The notes under the pieces are model-generated. The model was not told where the DNA came from and searched no databases. It was given only the letters and a program-made list of their open reading frames with translations. The translations under genes were made by a program, and so were the position numbers. From assembly GCF_021228795.1 (NCBI RefSeq), contig NZ_CP089309.1, positions 2,232,001-2,296,000 of the forward strand: a stretch of DNA of 64,000 nucleotides. Direction: 5' to 3'. The stretch's first letter is position 1, and every line of letters starts with the position of its first letter. The DNA is from Thiocapsa bogorovii (lineage in GTDB: Bacteria > Pseudomonadota > Gammaproteobacteria > Chromatiales > Chromatiaceae). Shown piece by piece: positions 17,744 through 27,496 of the stretch.

Positions 17744-17997
17744 TATTATTCCCCGCCAATCTTGAGCAGGCGCGCTTGGTTCGGGAGGGACCGTGATTTG
17801 GGACAATTCCACACGTTCAAGAACCTTCCGATATCCATTTCGCTTGAAGCTGCTGAATTGTTGGAGCATGTTCAGTGGTTTGCTGATAGCCGAGTTTCGG
17901 ATACCATCGCTGAAAAGATAGACGAAGTGTCAGCGGAGATGGCGGACATCGCCATATATCTTGGTTATCTGGCGCATGACCTCGGGGTTGATCTAGA

Positions 17998-19875
17998 CCG
18001 ACTTTACCCCTGCAGATCTGGCCATTTTTCGCCGCTAGGCCGCGTGGCTACTGACTTCCTCGCCGATAAGTTTTTTCAAAATGTCGCCATGCATGTGAAA
18101 TATTGGCGCTTGCGATATCAGCGTTCATAGGCTAGAAATTAGCCATGCAGACCGCGCATGGCAATTTGCACCTGGAAATCCAAACCACCCGCAAAAGCCC
18201 GGTGGGCATCTTGCGCACCTCCTTTCGCGACAACGGCAAGATGTGCCACACCCAGCATGGGCGCATCACCGGCTGCTCACTGGAGCAACTCCAACTCCTG
18301 CAGTTGGCCTTTCGTGAGCGCGTGGTTCCCGTCGATGACCCACAGGCCTTCCGGATTCTCAACAGCCGCGAATACGGCGCCAGTCAGGCCATCCTGGCCA
18401 TTGCCAAGCAACTGGGTCTGCATCGCATCCTCTACTCGCGCGCCGAACCCTGGGTCAGCGGCGCACTGGCGATGATTGTCGGTCGCTTGGTCTATGCCGG
18501 AAGTAAGCTCGCGTTATGCAACCATCATCCCAATACCTGTCTGTGGGAGCTTTGCGGAATCGCTGAGACCCCCGAGGTCGAGGCGCATTGCTACGAGCCA
18601 ATGGATCGGCTGTTACAGCGCCAGAAGGCGATCCAAAAGCCCTGGCCGGGCGTCATCTGCGCAATGGGCATGTGATTCTCTACGATATCACCAGTGTCTA
18701 TTTTGAAGGCGAGTACAAAGACAGCGAACTGGTGGCCTTCGGCTATAACCGCGATGGCAAAAAAAGTCGTGAGCAAGTGGTTGTCGGGCTGATCTGCAAT
18801 GACCAAGGTTGCCCGGTCGGGGTGGAAGTCTATGCGGGCAACACCAAGGACGAAACCACCGTGGTTGATAAGGTGCATGAGATCAAGCAAGGCTACGGCA
18901 TCGAGACGATCATCTTCGTCGGTGATCGCGGGATGGTCACCCGCAGCAACATTAACGCGCTGCAAGACGAGGCGGACTTGCAGACCATTGGCGCCCTGAC
19001 CCATGGCGAGATGATGACCCTGCTGAAGAACAAGGTGATCACCCTCGATCTGTTCGATGAGCGCAATATCCATGAGGTCAGCGATCCTGACGACCCGTCC
19101 CGCCGGTATTGCCTGTGCCGCAATCCACAGACCGCTCAGCGCGAGTCGCAGACGCGCCAACGGTTGCTGGATCTCACCACCAAGGCCCTGGGTGAGATCG
19201 CCGCCTACAAGCGCGCCGCGACCGTCGAAAAGCTCGGTGCGCGCGTTGGCAAGGTGTTGGCCAAATACAAGATGGGCAAGTTCATCCAATGGGCGATTGA
19301 GGCCGATCCGCAACAGGAAACATCGTGCGCGCATCGCCTCACCTGGTCGATTAACGCCGAGAAGGTGGAGCACGAAAAGCGTTTCGATGGGTGCTATGTA
19401 ATCACCAGCGATGTCGATCAAGCGCAGATGAAAACCTTGGACGTGGTGCGCGCCTATAAGAGCCTGACCTTTGTCGAGCGCGCCTTTCGCAATCTCAAGA
19501 CCGTGCAGCTGGAAATTCGCCCGGTTTATCACAAGAGCGATGAGCGCATTCGCAGTCACGTCTTTCTCTGTATGCTGGCCTATTACCTGCAATGGCACAT
19601 GGAGCAGCGCTTAGCGCCGCTCTTTGCCAACGATGGCAAGGGCGAAGACAGACGCTGGACATTCCGCGGGGTGATTGATTGCTTGTCTCAGATCACGCGC
19701 AATCGCGTGGCCGTCAACGGTGCTGAGTTCGATCGGAATAGTACCCCAACACCCGAGCAAGCGCAGATAGTGGAGTTCCTGCAAGTCACGATGTAGCCAC
19801 CCACGTGAAATCCGAAATCGCCCGCCAGCCCAGTAGTGGCGAGGGTTTTCGGCCGGTCTGCAGGGGGAAAATCGG
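17998..19875 (+). mobile_element. IS1634-family insertion sequence, copy 1
   Basis: 1878 bp, bounded by CCGACTTTACCCCTGCAG at the left and the complement of CCGATTTTCCCCCTGCAG at the right. A 6-bp target duplication TCTAGA lies at 17992-17997 and 19876-19881. Nearly identical to copy 2 at 25618-27496 in opposite orientation. It inserted into the MazG-like gene. Confidence 0.93.
18145..19796 (+). pseudogene. IS1634 transposase, frameshifted copy
   Basis: The frame opens with MQTAHGNLHLEIQTTRKSP and breaks at about 18638, where CCAAAAGCC replaces CCAAAAAGCC of copy 2 (one A lost). Translation then ends at 18675. The downstream frame continues to 19796 with ILYDITSVYFEGEYKDSELV and IIFVGDRGMVTRSNINAL. 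Comparison with the intact copy shows this single deletion is the disabling difference. It might be supplied in trans by copy 2. Confidence 0.92.
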
Positions 19876-19963
19876 TCTAGAGTAGGCAGTACAAAGAAAG
19901 TTGATAGTCAATAAGGCAAAATATCCCATCGAGAAGGCGCAAAGGAAGCGCGTTGAAGTATGA

Positions 19964-20139
19964 TCAACTCTTGTGATTGGGTTGCGCTACAAGTCTAGGT
20001 TTCAAAAATACCTATACCAAGAATAAACCGGGAGCCACCTGCGGATAATCCCCGATGTCAACTGCGGATCGTCGGCATGCGCCGCCAATCGATTAATTTC
20101 CAGGTAAATTTCAATTTACTTGGCCGAACAGGAGGGGGA
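19964..20139. other. AT-rich junction between MazG and DUF1156 remnants
   Basis: No gene. The segment is clearly richer in A/T than its surroundings and contains a hairpin near 20099-20123 (CCAGGTAAAT with ATTTACTTGG). It is probably the deletion junction at which most of the DUF1156 gene was lost. Confidence 0.45.
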
Positions 20140-20637
20140 TTGCGACGCGGATACCCGTGGCCCCTGACCTGGTTCGATCAGTTGGCCTTCAACGAGGGCG
20201 AGTACGGTGTTGCCAAGCAGCTCGCCACGTCCAAGAACACCAGCGTCTCCGGCCTGGCGGATGCCGGCATCCTGCGGTCCAAGGCCGGCAAGGTGCGCCT
20301 GCTGGAACCCGCCGAGTTCCCCCTCGACTGGCATCCGACGACCGACAAGCGTCTCACCGCCTGGGAGATGGTGCACCACCTGATACGGGCGCTTGATTCC
20401 GGCGGCGACATCGCGGCCGCAGCACTGGTCGCCAAGCTCGGCAGCCAATCGGAGACGGCACGCGAGCTGTTCTATCGCCTCTACACCCTCTGCGAGCGCA
20501 AGAAACGCGCGAACGAGGCCATGGCTTACAACGGCCTGGTGCAGAGCTGGCCGGAGATCGCCAGACTGGCGCGGGAGACATCGAGTTCGGCACCTAGGGG
20601 TACCGGAGATCTGTTCGATGCCCCCTTGTCGTCATGA
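20140..20637 (+). pseudogene. 3' fragment of a DUF1156 (COG1743) DNA methylase gene
   Basis: About 160 residues resembling the extreme C-terminus of large DUF1156 adenine-specific methylases: TWFDQLAFNEGEYGVAKQLA, LTAWEMVHHLIRALDSGG, ARELFYRLYTLCERKKRANE and LVQSWPEIARLARE. The catalytic and Zn-ribbon parts are absent. DUF1156 methylases are repeatedly found next to DUF499 ATPases in defence islands, and a DUF499 gene follows here. The upstream part was lost at or before 20140. Confidence 0.75.
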
Positions 20638-20731
20638 CCTGCGGGTCGCACCGGTTGGCCGTGGTTGTCCGCTCGATCCGATGAGCGGGTGACGGTGGAT
20701 ACCGCTTGCAGTCGCTACAGGAGTGCGTTTC

Positions 20732-21034
20732 ATGCATCAGGTCTTAAATCTCGATGAGACCCTTCTCGCCCGGTTCTGCGAGAAACATCATATTCGCCGT
20801 CTGTCGCTGTTCGGATCGCAGTTGAAGGGGACTGCACGTCCGGATAGCGATGTTGATTTATTGGTCGAGTTCGACCCCGAGCATATCCCCGGTTTGTTAG
20901 GGATTGCCGGCATGGAGATCGAATTGTCGGACCTCCTCGGGGGCCGGAAGGTCGATCTGCGCACGGCGGCGGATCTGTCTCATTTCTTCCGTGACGAGGT
21001 CGTGCGCACGGCCGAGGTGCAATATGCAGCCTGA
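20732..21034 (+). CDS. mntA: MntA-type nucleotidyltransferase antitoxin
   Basis: 100 aa. The minimal nucleotidyltransferase motif GS-x10-DxD is present as [20 protein letters not shown]. The ATG follows AGGAG with 9 nt. In the MntA-HepT system this enzyme adds AMP to a Tyr of the HEPN toxin and so neutralises it. It overlaps hepT by 11 bp and sits between the DUF1156 remnant and the DUF499 gene. Confidence 0.92.
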   Translation: MHQVLNLDETLLARFCEKHHIRRLSLFGSQLKGTARPDSDVDLLVEFDPEHIPGLLGIAGMEIELSDLLGGRKVDLRTAADLSHFFRDEVVRTAEVQYAA

Positions 21035-21362
21035 GGACGGCGTTCGCGTCGGTCACATGATCGAGGCGGCCGAGGACGCACTGGGGTTCATCGCGAGTCG
21101 TCCCCGTGCGGATCTGGATTCCGATCGCATGCTGCTGTTCGCGCTGGTGCGCGCGGTCGAGATCATCGGAGAGGCGGCGAGCAAGGTCTCGGCGGAGACC
21201 CGCACGGCTCACCCCGAGATCCCCTGGAAGGCCATCATCGGCATGCGCAATCGATTGATCCATGCCTACTTCGACATCGATGCGGACATTCTTTGGGTCG
21301 CCGTCACCGCGGAGATCCCCGCACTGCTGGCGCAGCTCAGGACACTCACAGGGACACAGTAG
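21024..21362 (+). CDS. hepT: HepT-type HEPN ribonuclease toxin
   Basis: 112 aa, helical. It carries the RX4HXY motif in [12 protein letters not shown], which holds the catalytic Arg and His and the Tyr that MntA AMPylates. The ATG at 21024 overlaps mntA, as usual for the pair. It ends 8 bp before the Swt1-HEPN/DUF499 gene, so all three were probably cotranscribed. Confidence 0.93.
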   Translation: MQPEDGVRVGHMIEAAEDALGFIASRPRADLDSDRMLLFALVRAVEIIGEAASKVSAETRTAHPEIPWKAIIGMRNRLIHAYFDIDADILWVAVTAEIPALLAQLRTLTGTQ

Positions 21363-21896
21363 AGCGCAATATGGCCATCACCAACCACGAACGCGTCGGC
21401 AGATCACTCACCCTGCTCAAGGCCGGCCTCGGGCCGTTTGTCGAGCGCGAGCTGAAGGCCAAATACGGCGACGGCTGGGCCTTCGAGGCCAAGGATGTCC
21501 TGTCCGACACGCGTCTGAACGCCGGCAACAGCGATCCCACCGGGGACGTCGCCGCCATGCTGGTGATCATGGATCGCAAATGGGGAGAGGTCTTTCGCCA
21601 CATCCTCGGCAAGGCCGAGCGCAGCCTGGTGAACGAGATCATCGCCGTGCGCAACCGCTGGGCGCATCAGGAGCCCTTCTCCGGCGACGACGCCTACCGT
21701 GCGCTGGACTCCGTCGAGCGTCTCTTGTCCGCCGCCTCGGCTCCCGAGGCCGAGGATGTCGACAAGACGAAGATGGAGCTGCTGCGGGTGCGCTTCGACG
21801 AGCAGGCGCGCGGGGAGAAGCGCAAGTCGGCCGGGATCGCCATCGAGAGCGGCGCGAGCGGCAATCTCAAGCCTTGACGCGAGGTGGTGATGTCGC

Positions 21897-23356
21897 AGAG
21901 CTATTGTCAAATCTGGTGTATGACCATAGGGCCAGAGTTTGATCAGGCGGCTTCCCGTTGCTCCTCTTGGGTCTCCGGTGGGTCGTCGGACACCGGAATC
22001 CCGTCTTCGTAACGTGTCCCGCCGAGCAGTTCGGCCACTTTCTCGGGGGCACGGATGCGCCGCCAGGTCTTGGCGGCCTCTTCGCTCATCTTGAAGGCCA
22101 GGCCGAGGAAGGTCGCGCGGGTGACGCAGTTCTTGGTCCGGCCGGTGCGATGGCGCACGGTGGCGAAGGTCGACTCGATGGGGTTGGTGGTGCGCAGGTG
22201 CACCCAGTGCTCGGCCGGGAAGGCGAAGAAGGCGAGCAGGGCCTCGCGGTCCTTCTCGAGCTTCTCGGTGGCCTTGGGATATTTGGCCCCATAGCGGTTG
22301 ATGAAGCGCTTAAAGGCTTGGTCGGCCTGCTTGCGGGTCGGCGCCATCCAGATCGCCTGCAGATCCGCCTTCGCCTTGCCTTGCAACGACCTGGGCAAGG
22401 CATTGAGCACGTTGCCCATCTTGTGGAACCAGCAGCGCTGATGCGCGGTCTCGGGGTAGACCTGCTCAAGCGCACCCCAGAACCCCAGCGCCCCGTCGCC
22501 GACGGCCAAGCGCGGACCCGTCTGCAGACCACGTGCCTTCAGATCGCGCAGCACATCGAGCCAGGATTCGGTGGATTCACGCAACCCGTCGACGATGGCG
22601 ACCCACTCCTTGGTGCCGTCGGGCCGCACCCCGATGATCACCAGCAGGCAGAGCTTGGGATCGTCGCTCTCGCGCAGTGTCGTGTAGATGCCGTCGACCC
22701 ACCAGTAGGCGTACTGCCGGCCTTCGAGGCTGCGCTGGGTCCAGTCCTTGTACTCCTCGGCCCACGCGGCCTTGAGCCGGCCCAGCGCCGCCGCGGAGAG
22801 CCCTTTGGCGTCCTCTCCCACCAGCACCTCCAACGCCTCCCCGAGGTCGCCGCTGGAGATCCCCTTCAGATAGAGCCACGGCAGCGCCGCGGCGACCCGG
22901 GCACTGCGGCGCACGTACGGCGGGGCCAGCGCGGAGTTGAACTTCACCCCGGCCCCGGAGCGGTCGCGTACCTTGGGCACCTGCACCTCCACCGGACCCA
23001 CCGTGGTGAGGATCTCGCGCGCCGGCAGATAACCGTTGCGCACCACCGCCCGGCGTCCGTCCATCAGCGACACCCCGGCAAACTCCTCGAGCAGCTGCTC
23101 CACCTCCGCCTCGATGGCCCGCTGCAGGATGTCGCGCGCCCCGCGGCGCACCAGCTCCTCCAGCGGCAGGCCCAGCTCGGCCAGCACCTCGCCCCGATCC
23201 CCTCTTGCACGGCGGGCCCCCGTACTCGTATCGTCGCTCATGGCGCACCTCTCTCGTTGCTGCTTTGGGTCTCGACAACCACATTGTCAGCAACGGTGCG
23301 CCGCCTGCTCAAGCTCTATCAGTCCCCGCTCATACACCAGAATCGAGCATAGCTCT
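21897..23356 (-). mobile_element. IS256-family insertion sequence
   Basis: 1460 bp. The ends are AGAGCTATTGTCAAATCTGG (left) and the complement of AGAGCTATGCTCGATTCTGG (right), continuing with a shared TGTATGA. A 5-bp repeat GTCGC flanks it (21892-21896 and 23357-23361); removal of the element plus one copy restores the host reading frame. IS256 elements more often make 8-9 bp duplications, so the short repeat is atypical. Confidence 0.9.
21943..23241 (-). CDS. IS256-family (Mutator-like) transposase
   Basis: 432 aa, intact. The central DDE motifs include YWWVDGIYTTLRESDDPKL, RLAVGDGALGFWGALEQVYP, the signature HQRCWFHKMGNVLNALP and the late Glu in LRTTNPIESTFATVRHRT. The gene is complete and fills the element; it may be functional. 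Confidence 0.95.
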   Translation of the reverse strand: MSDDTSTGARRARGDRGEVLAELGLPLEELVRRGARDILQRAIEAEVEQLLEEFAGVSLMDGRRAVVRNGYLPAREILTTVGPVEVQVPKVRDRSGAGVKFNSALAPPYVRRSARVAAALPWLYLKGISSGDLGEALEVLVGEDAKGLSAAALGRLKAAWAEEYKDWTQRSLEGRQYAYWWVDGIYTTLRESDDPKLCLLVIIGVRPDGTKEWVAIVDGLRESTESWLDVLRDLKARGLQTGPRLAVGDGALGFWGALEQVYPETAHQRCWFHKMGNVLNALPRSLQGKAKADLQAIWMAPTRKQADQAFKRFINRYGAKYPKATEKLEKDREALLAFFAFPAEHWVHLRTTNPIESTFATVRHRTGRTKNCVTRATFLGLAFKMSEEAAKTWRRIRAPEKVAELLGGTRYEDGIPVSDDPPETQEEQREAA

Positions 23357-25617
23357 GTCGCACGAGGACCTGGCCAGCGGGCGCTATCAGCAGGCCGAGT
23401 TCGCCGCCGACCTCTGGCAGGTGCATCTCGGCGAAGGCACGCCCGAGTACCGCGATCCGGCCGAGTTTTTCCGTCGGACCTACCTCACCGAGAGCCTGCG
23501 CGAGATGCTGATCGGCGCGCTGCGTCGGTTGATCGCCGGCGACGGCGACCCGGTGATTCAGTTGCGGACCAACTTCGGCGGCGGCAAGACCCACGCGATG
23601 CTGGCGCTCTATCACCTGGTGTCGGGCATCCTCGGGGCGGGTCTCGCCGGCGTCGATGCCCTCATGGCCGCCGCCGGGATCGACCGTCTACCGACGGCGC
23701 GGCGCGTGGTGTTGGTCGGCAACAAGATCTCGCCCGGCAACCCCTCGGTGAAACCCGACGGCACGGTGGTGCGCACCCTCTGGGGCGAGCTGGCCTGGCA
23801 ACTGGGCGGCCCGGAGGCGTACGCCCGCGTCGCGGCCGACGATGCGAACGCGACCAGCCCCGGCGACGTGTTGCGCGAGCTGTTCAACGACTACGGTCCC
23901 TGTCTGATCCTGATCGACGAGTGGGTCGCCTATGCCCGCCAGCTCCATGATCAGAGCGATCTGCCGGCCGGCGGCTTCGAGACCCAGTTCAGCTTCGCCC
24001 AGGTGCTCACCGAATCGGCCAAGCTGGCGCGCAATTGTCTGCTGGTCGTCAGCTTGCCGGCCTCCGATACCTCGGGCACGGCCCATTCGCACTCGGACGA
24101 TGTGGAGGTCGGCGGCACCCGCGGGCGCGAGGCGCTCGACCGGCTGCGCAATGTCGTGGGCCGGCTCGAATCCTCCTGGCGCCCGGCCACGGCGGAGGAG
24201 GGTTTCGAGATCGTGCGGCGGCGCCTGTTCCAGCCGATCTCGGACCCCGGCCACTTCAAGGACCGCGACGTGACCGCGCGGGCCTTCGCCGAGCTCTACC
24301 GCACCCAGCAGGCCGAGTTTCCGCCGGAGTGTCGCGAGACCGACTACGAGCAGCGGCTCAAGGCCGCCTATCCGATCCATCCCGAGGTCTTCGACCGGCT
24401 CTATACCGACTGGTCGACCCTGGTGAAATTCCAACGCACCCGCGGTGTGCTGCGTCTGATGGCCGCGCTCATCCACAGCCTCTGGGAGAAGGGGGATCGC
24501 AACCCCCTCATCCTGCCCGCCAACGTGGCCATCGACGACGCGCGTGTGCAGTCGGAGCTGACCCGCTATCTCTCGGACAACTGGGTCCCGGTGATCGAGA
24601 AGGACGTCGACGGGCCGAACTCCTTGCCGCTCAAGCTCGACAGCGAGCTGCCGAATCTGGGTAAGTTCTCGGCCTGCCGGCGTGTGGCGCGCGCGGTCTA
24701 CATGGGCTCGGCGCCGACCACGGCGGCCGCGCACAAGGGCATCGAGGACCGCCGCGTGAAGCTCGGCTGCGTCATGCCGGGCGAGTCCCCGGCGGTGTTC
24801 GGCGACGCCCTGCGCCGCATGGCGGCCGCCGCGACCTACCTCTATCAGGACGGGCCGCACTACTGGTACTCGACCCAGCCGACCGTCACCAAGCTCGCCG
24901 AGGATCGCGCCGAGCAGCTCAAGCGCGAGCCGGACAAGGTGGCCCACGAGCTGGAGCAGCGTCTGCGCAAGGATCTGACCGACAAGGGTACCTTCACCCG
25001 CATCCATCCGATGCCGCAGACGAGCGCCGATGTCCCGGACGATCTGGATGCACGCTTGGTGGTCCTGGGCATCGCTCAGCCCTACGCCAAGACGCCCGAC
25101 AGCGCCGCCGAGATCGCCGCCAAGGCGATCCTGGAGACGCGCGGCAACAGCCCGCGTCTCTATCGCAATACCCTGGTCTTCCTGGCCGCGGACAAGACCC
25201 GTCTGCAGGATCTCGACGAGGCGGCGCGCAAATACCTCGCCTGGCAGTCGATCCTCGCCGACCGGACGCACCTGGATCTGACGCCCTACCAGGTCACCCA
25301 AGCCGAGACCCAGCGTGGCGTTGCCGAGAGCACCATGCTCGCCCGCATTCCGGAGACCTATCAATGGCTGTTGGTGCCGGGCCAGTCGACGCCGCAGTCA
25401 TCCGTCACCTGGGAGGCGAGCCGCTTGAGCGTGTCGGATGCGCTGGCCGTGCGCGCCAGCAAGAAGCTGCGCTCCGACGAGCTGTACCTGACCAGCTTCG
25501 GCGCCACCCGCCTGAAGATGGACCTGGACCGGATTCCTCTTTGGCGCGGCGACCATGTCGAGGTCAAGCAACTGGTCGAGGACTTCGCGCGCTATCTCTA
25601 CCTGCCGCGTCTCAAAG

Positions 25618-27496
25618 CCGATTTTCCCCCTGCAGACCGGCCGAAAACCCTCGCCACTACTGGGCTGGCGGGCGATTTCGGATTTCACGTGGGTGGCTAC
25701 ATCGTGACTTGCAGGAACTCCACTATCTGCGCTTGCTCGGGTGTTGGGGTACTATTCCGATCGAACTCAGCACCGTTGACGGCCACGCGATTGCGCGTGA
25801 TCTGAGACAAGCAATCAATCACCCCGCGGAATGTCCAGCGTCTGTCTTCGCCCTTGCCATCGTTGGCAAAGAGCGGCGCTAAGCGCTGCTCCATGTGCCA
25901 TTGCAGGTAATAGGCCAGCATACAGAGAAAGACGTGACTGCGAATGCGCTCATCGCTCTTGTGATAAACCGGGCGAATTTCCAGCTGCACGGTCTTGAGA
26001 TTGCGAAAGGCGCGCTCGACAAAGGTCAGGCTCTTATAGGCGCGCACCACGTCCAAGGTTTTCATCTGCGCTTGATCGACATCGCTGGTGATTACATAGC
26101 ACCCATCGAAACGCTTTTCGTGCTCCACCTTCTCGGCGTTAATCGACCAGGTGAGGCGATGCGCGCACGATGTTTCCTGTTGCGGATCGGCCTCAATCGC
26201 CCATTGGATGAACTTGCCCATCTTGTATTTGGCCAACACCTTGCCAACGCGCGCACCGAGCTTTTCGACGGTCGCGGCGCGCTTGTAGGCGGCGATCTCA
26301 CCCAGGGCCTTGGTGGTGAGATCCAGCAACCGTTGGCGCGTCTGCGACTCGCGCTGAGCGGTCTGTGGATTGCGGCACAGGCAATACCGGCGGGACGGGT
26401 CGTCAGGATCGCTGACCTCATGGATATTGCGCTCATCGAACAGATCGAGGGTGATCACCTTGTTCTTCAGCAGGGTCATCATCTCGCCATGGGTCAGGGC
26501 GCCAATGGTCTGCAAGTCCGCCTCGTCTTGCAGCGCGTTAATGTTGCTGCGGGTGACCATCCCGCGATCACCGACGAAGATGATCGTCTCGATGCCGTAG
26601 CCTTGCTTGATCTCATGCACCTTATCAACCACGGTGGTTTCGTCCTTGGTGTTGCCCGCATAGACTTCCACCCCGACCGGGCAACCTTGGTCATTGCAGA
26701 TCAGCCCGACAACCACTTGCTCACGACTTTTTTTGCCATCGCGGTTATAGCCGAAGGCCACCAGTTCGCTGTCTTTGTACTCGCCTTCAAAATAGACACT
26801 GGTGATATCGTAGAGAATCACATGCCCATTGCGCAGATGACGCCCGGCCAGGGCTTTTTGGATCGCCTTCTGGCGCTGTAACAGCCGATCCATTGGCTCG
26901 TAGCAATGCGCCTCGACCTCGGGGGTCTCAGCGATTCCGCAAAGCTCCCACAGACAGGTATTGGGATGATGGTTGCATAACGCGAGCTTACTTCCGGCAT
27001 AGACCAAGCGACCGACAATCATCGCCAGTGCGCCGCTGACCCAGGGTTCGGCGCGCGAGTAGAGGATGCGATGCAGACCCAGTTGCTTGGCAATGGCCAG
27101 GATGGCCTGACTGGCGCCGTATTCGCGGCTGTTGAGAATCCGGAAGGCCTGTGGGTCATCGACGGGAACCACGCGCTCACGAAAGGCCAACTGCAGGAGT
27201 TGGAGTTGCTCCAGTGAGCAGCCGGTGATGCGCCCATGCTGGGTGTGGCACATCTTGCCGTTGTCGCGAAAGGAGGTGCGCAAGATGCCCACCGGGCTTT
27301 TGCGGGTGGTTTGGATTTCCAGGTGCAAATTGCCATGCGCGGTCTGCATGGCTAATTTCTAGCCTATGAACGCTGATATCGCAAGCGCCAATATTTCACA
27401 TGCATGGCGACATTTTGAAAAAACTTATCGGCGAGGAAGTCAGTAGCCACGCGGCCTAGCGGCGAAAAATGGCCAGATCTGCAGGGGTAAAGTCGG
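25618..27496 (-). mobile_element. IS1634-family insertion sequence, copy 2
   Basis: 1879 bp, inverted relative to copy 1 and one base longer. The ends are CCGATTTTCCCCCTGCAG and the complement of CCGACTTTACCCCTGCAG. The 6-bp target duplication TCAAAG lies at 25612-25617 and 27497-27502, within the DUF499 ATPase gene. Confidence 0.94.
25697..27349 (-). CDS. IS1634-family transposase, intact
   Basis: 550 aa. It begins MQTAHGNLHLEIQTTRKSP. DDE-fold motifs are ILYDITSVYFEGEYKDSELV, FGYNRDGKKSREQVVVGLIC, GVEVYAGNTKDETTV and IIFVGDRGMVTRSNINAL. A C-terminal Glu lies in SLTFVERAFRNLKTVQLEIR. The A5 tract that is A4 in copy 1 is intact here. Confidence 0.95.
   Translation of the reverse strand: MQTAHGNLHLEIQTTRKSPVGILRTSFRDNGKMCHTQHGRITGCSLEQLQLLQLAFRERVVPVDDPQAFRILNSREYGASQAILAIAKQLGLHRILYSRAEPWVSGALAMIVGRLVYAGSKLALCNHHPNTCLWELCGIAETPEVEAHCYEPMDRLLQRQKAIQKALAGRHLRNGHVILYDITSVYFEGEYKDSELVAFGYNRDGKKSREQVVVGLICNDQGCPVGVEVYAGNTKDETTVVDKVHEIKQGYGIETIIFVGDRGMVTRSNINALQDEADLQTIGALTHGEMMTLLKNKVITLDLFDERNIHEVSDPDDPSRRYCLCRNPQTAQRESQTRQRLLDLTTKALGEIAAYKRAATVEKLGARVGKVLAKYKMGKFIQWAIEADPQQETSCAHRLTWSINAEKVEHEKRFDGCYVITSDVDQAQMKTLDVVRAYKSLTFVERAFRNLKTVQLEIRPVYHKSDERIRSHVFLCMLAYYLQWHMEQRLAPLFANDGKGEDRRWTFRGVIDCLSQITRNRVAVNGAEFDRNSTPTPEQAQIVEFLQVTM

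Larger units (their letters stand above)
17762..19963 (+). pseudogene. MazG-like nucleotide pyrophosphohydrolase split by IS1634
   Basis: The 5' part (17762-17997) reads RDRDLGQFHTFKNLPISIS, EAAELLEHVQWF and EVSAEMADIAIYLGYLA, the EEx/ExxD metal site of the dCTPase/MazG fold. It stops at the IS1634 end after DLGVDLD. Beyond the IS, 19882-19963 encodes AVQRKLIVNKAKYPIEKAQR, the expected C-terminus, ending at TGA 19961. TCTAGA flanks the IS on both sides. After removal the frame is continuous except for one TAG directly after the insertion point. The start codon is uncertain (TTG assumed). Lower GC than the flanks suggests acquired DNA. Confidence 0.75.

Noticed and set aside
23205-25805. Single 866-codon gene spanning the IS256 end and IS1634 end
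   Set aside because: Its first about 50 and last about 60 codons are insertion-element sequence; only 23362-25617 belongs to the ATPase.
17998-27496. Composite transposon formed by the two IS1634 copies
   Set aside because: Each copy has its own matching 6-bp duplication, and the outer flanks do not match each other, so they inserted independently.
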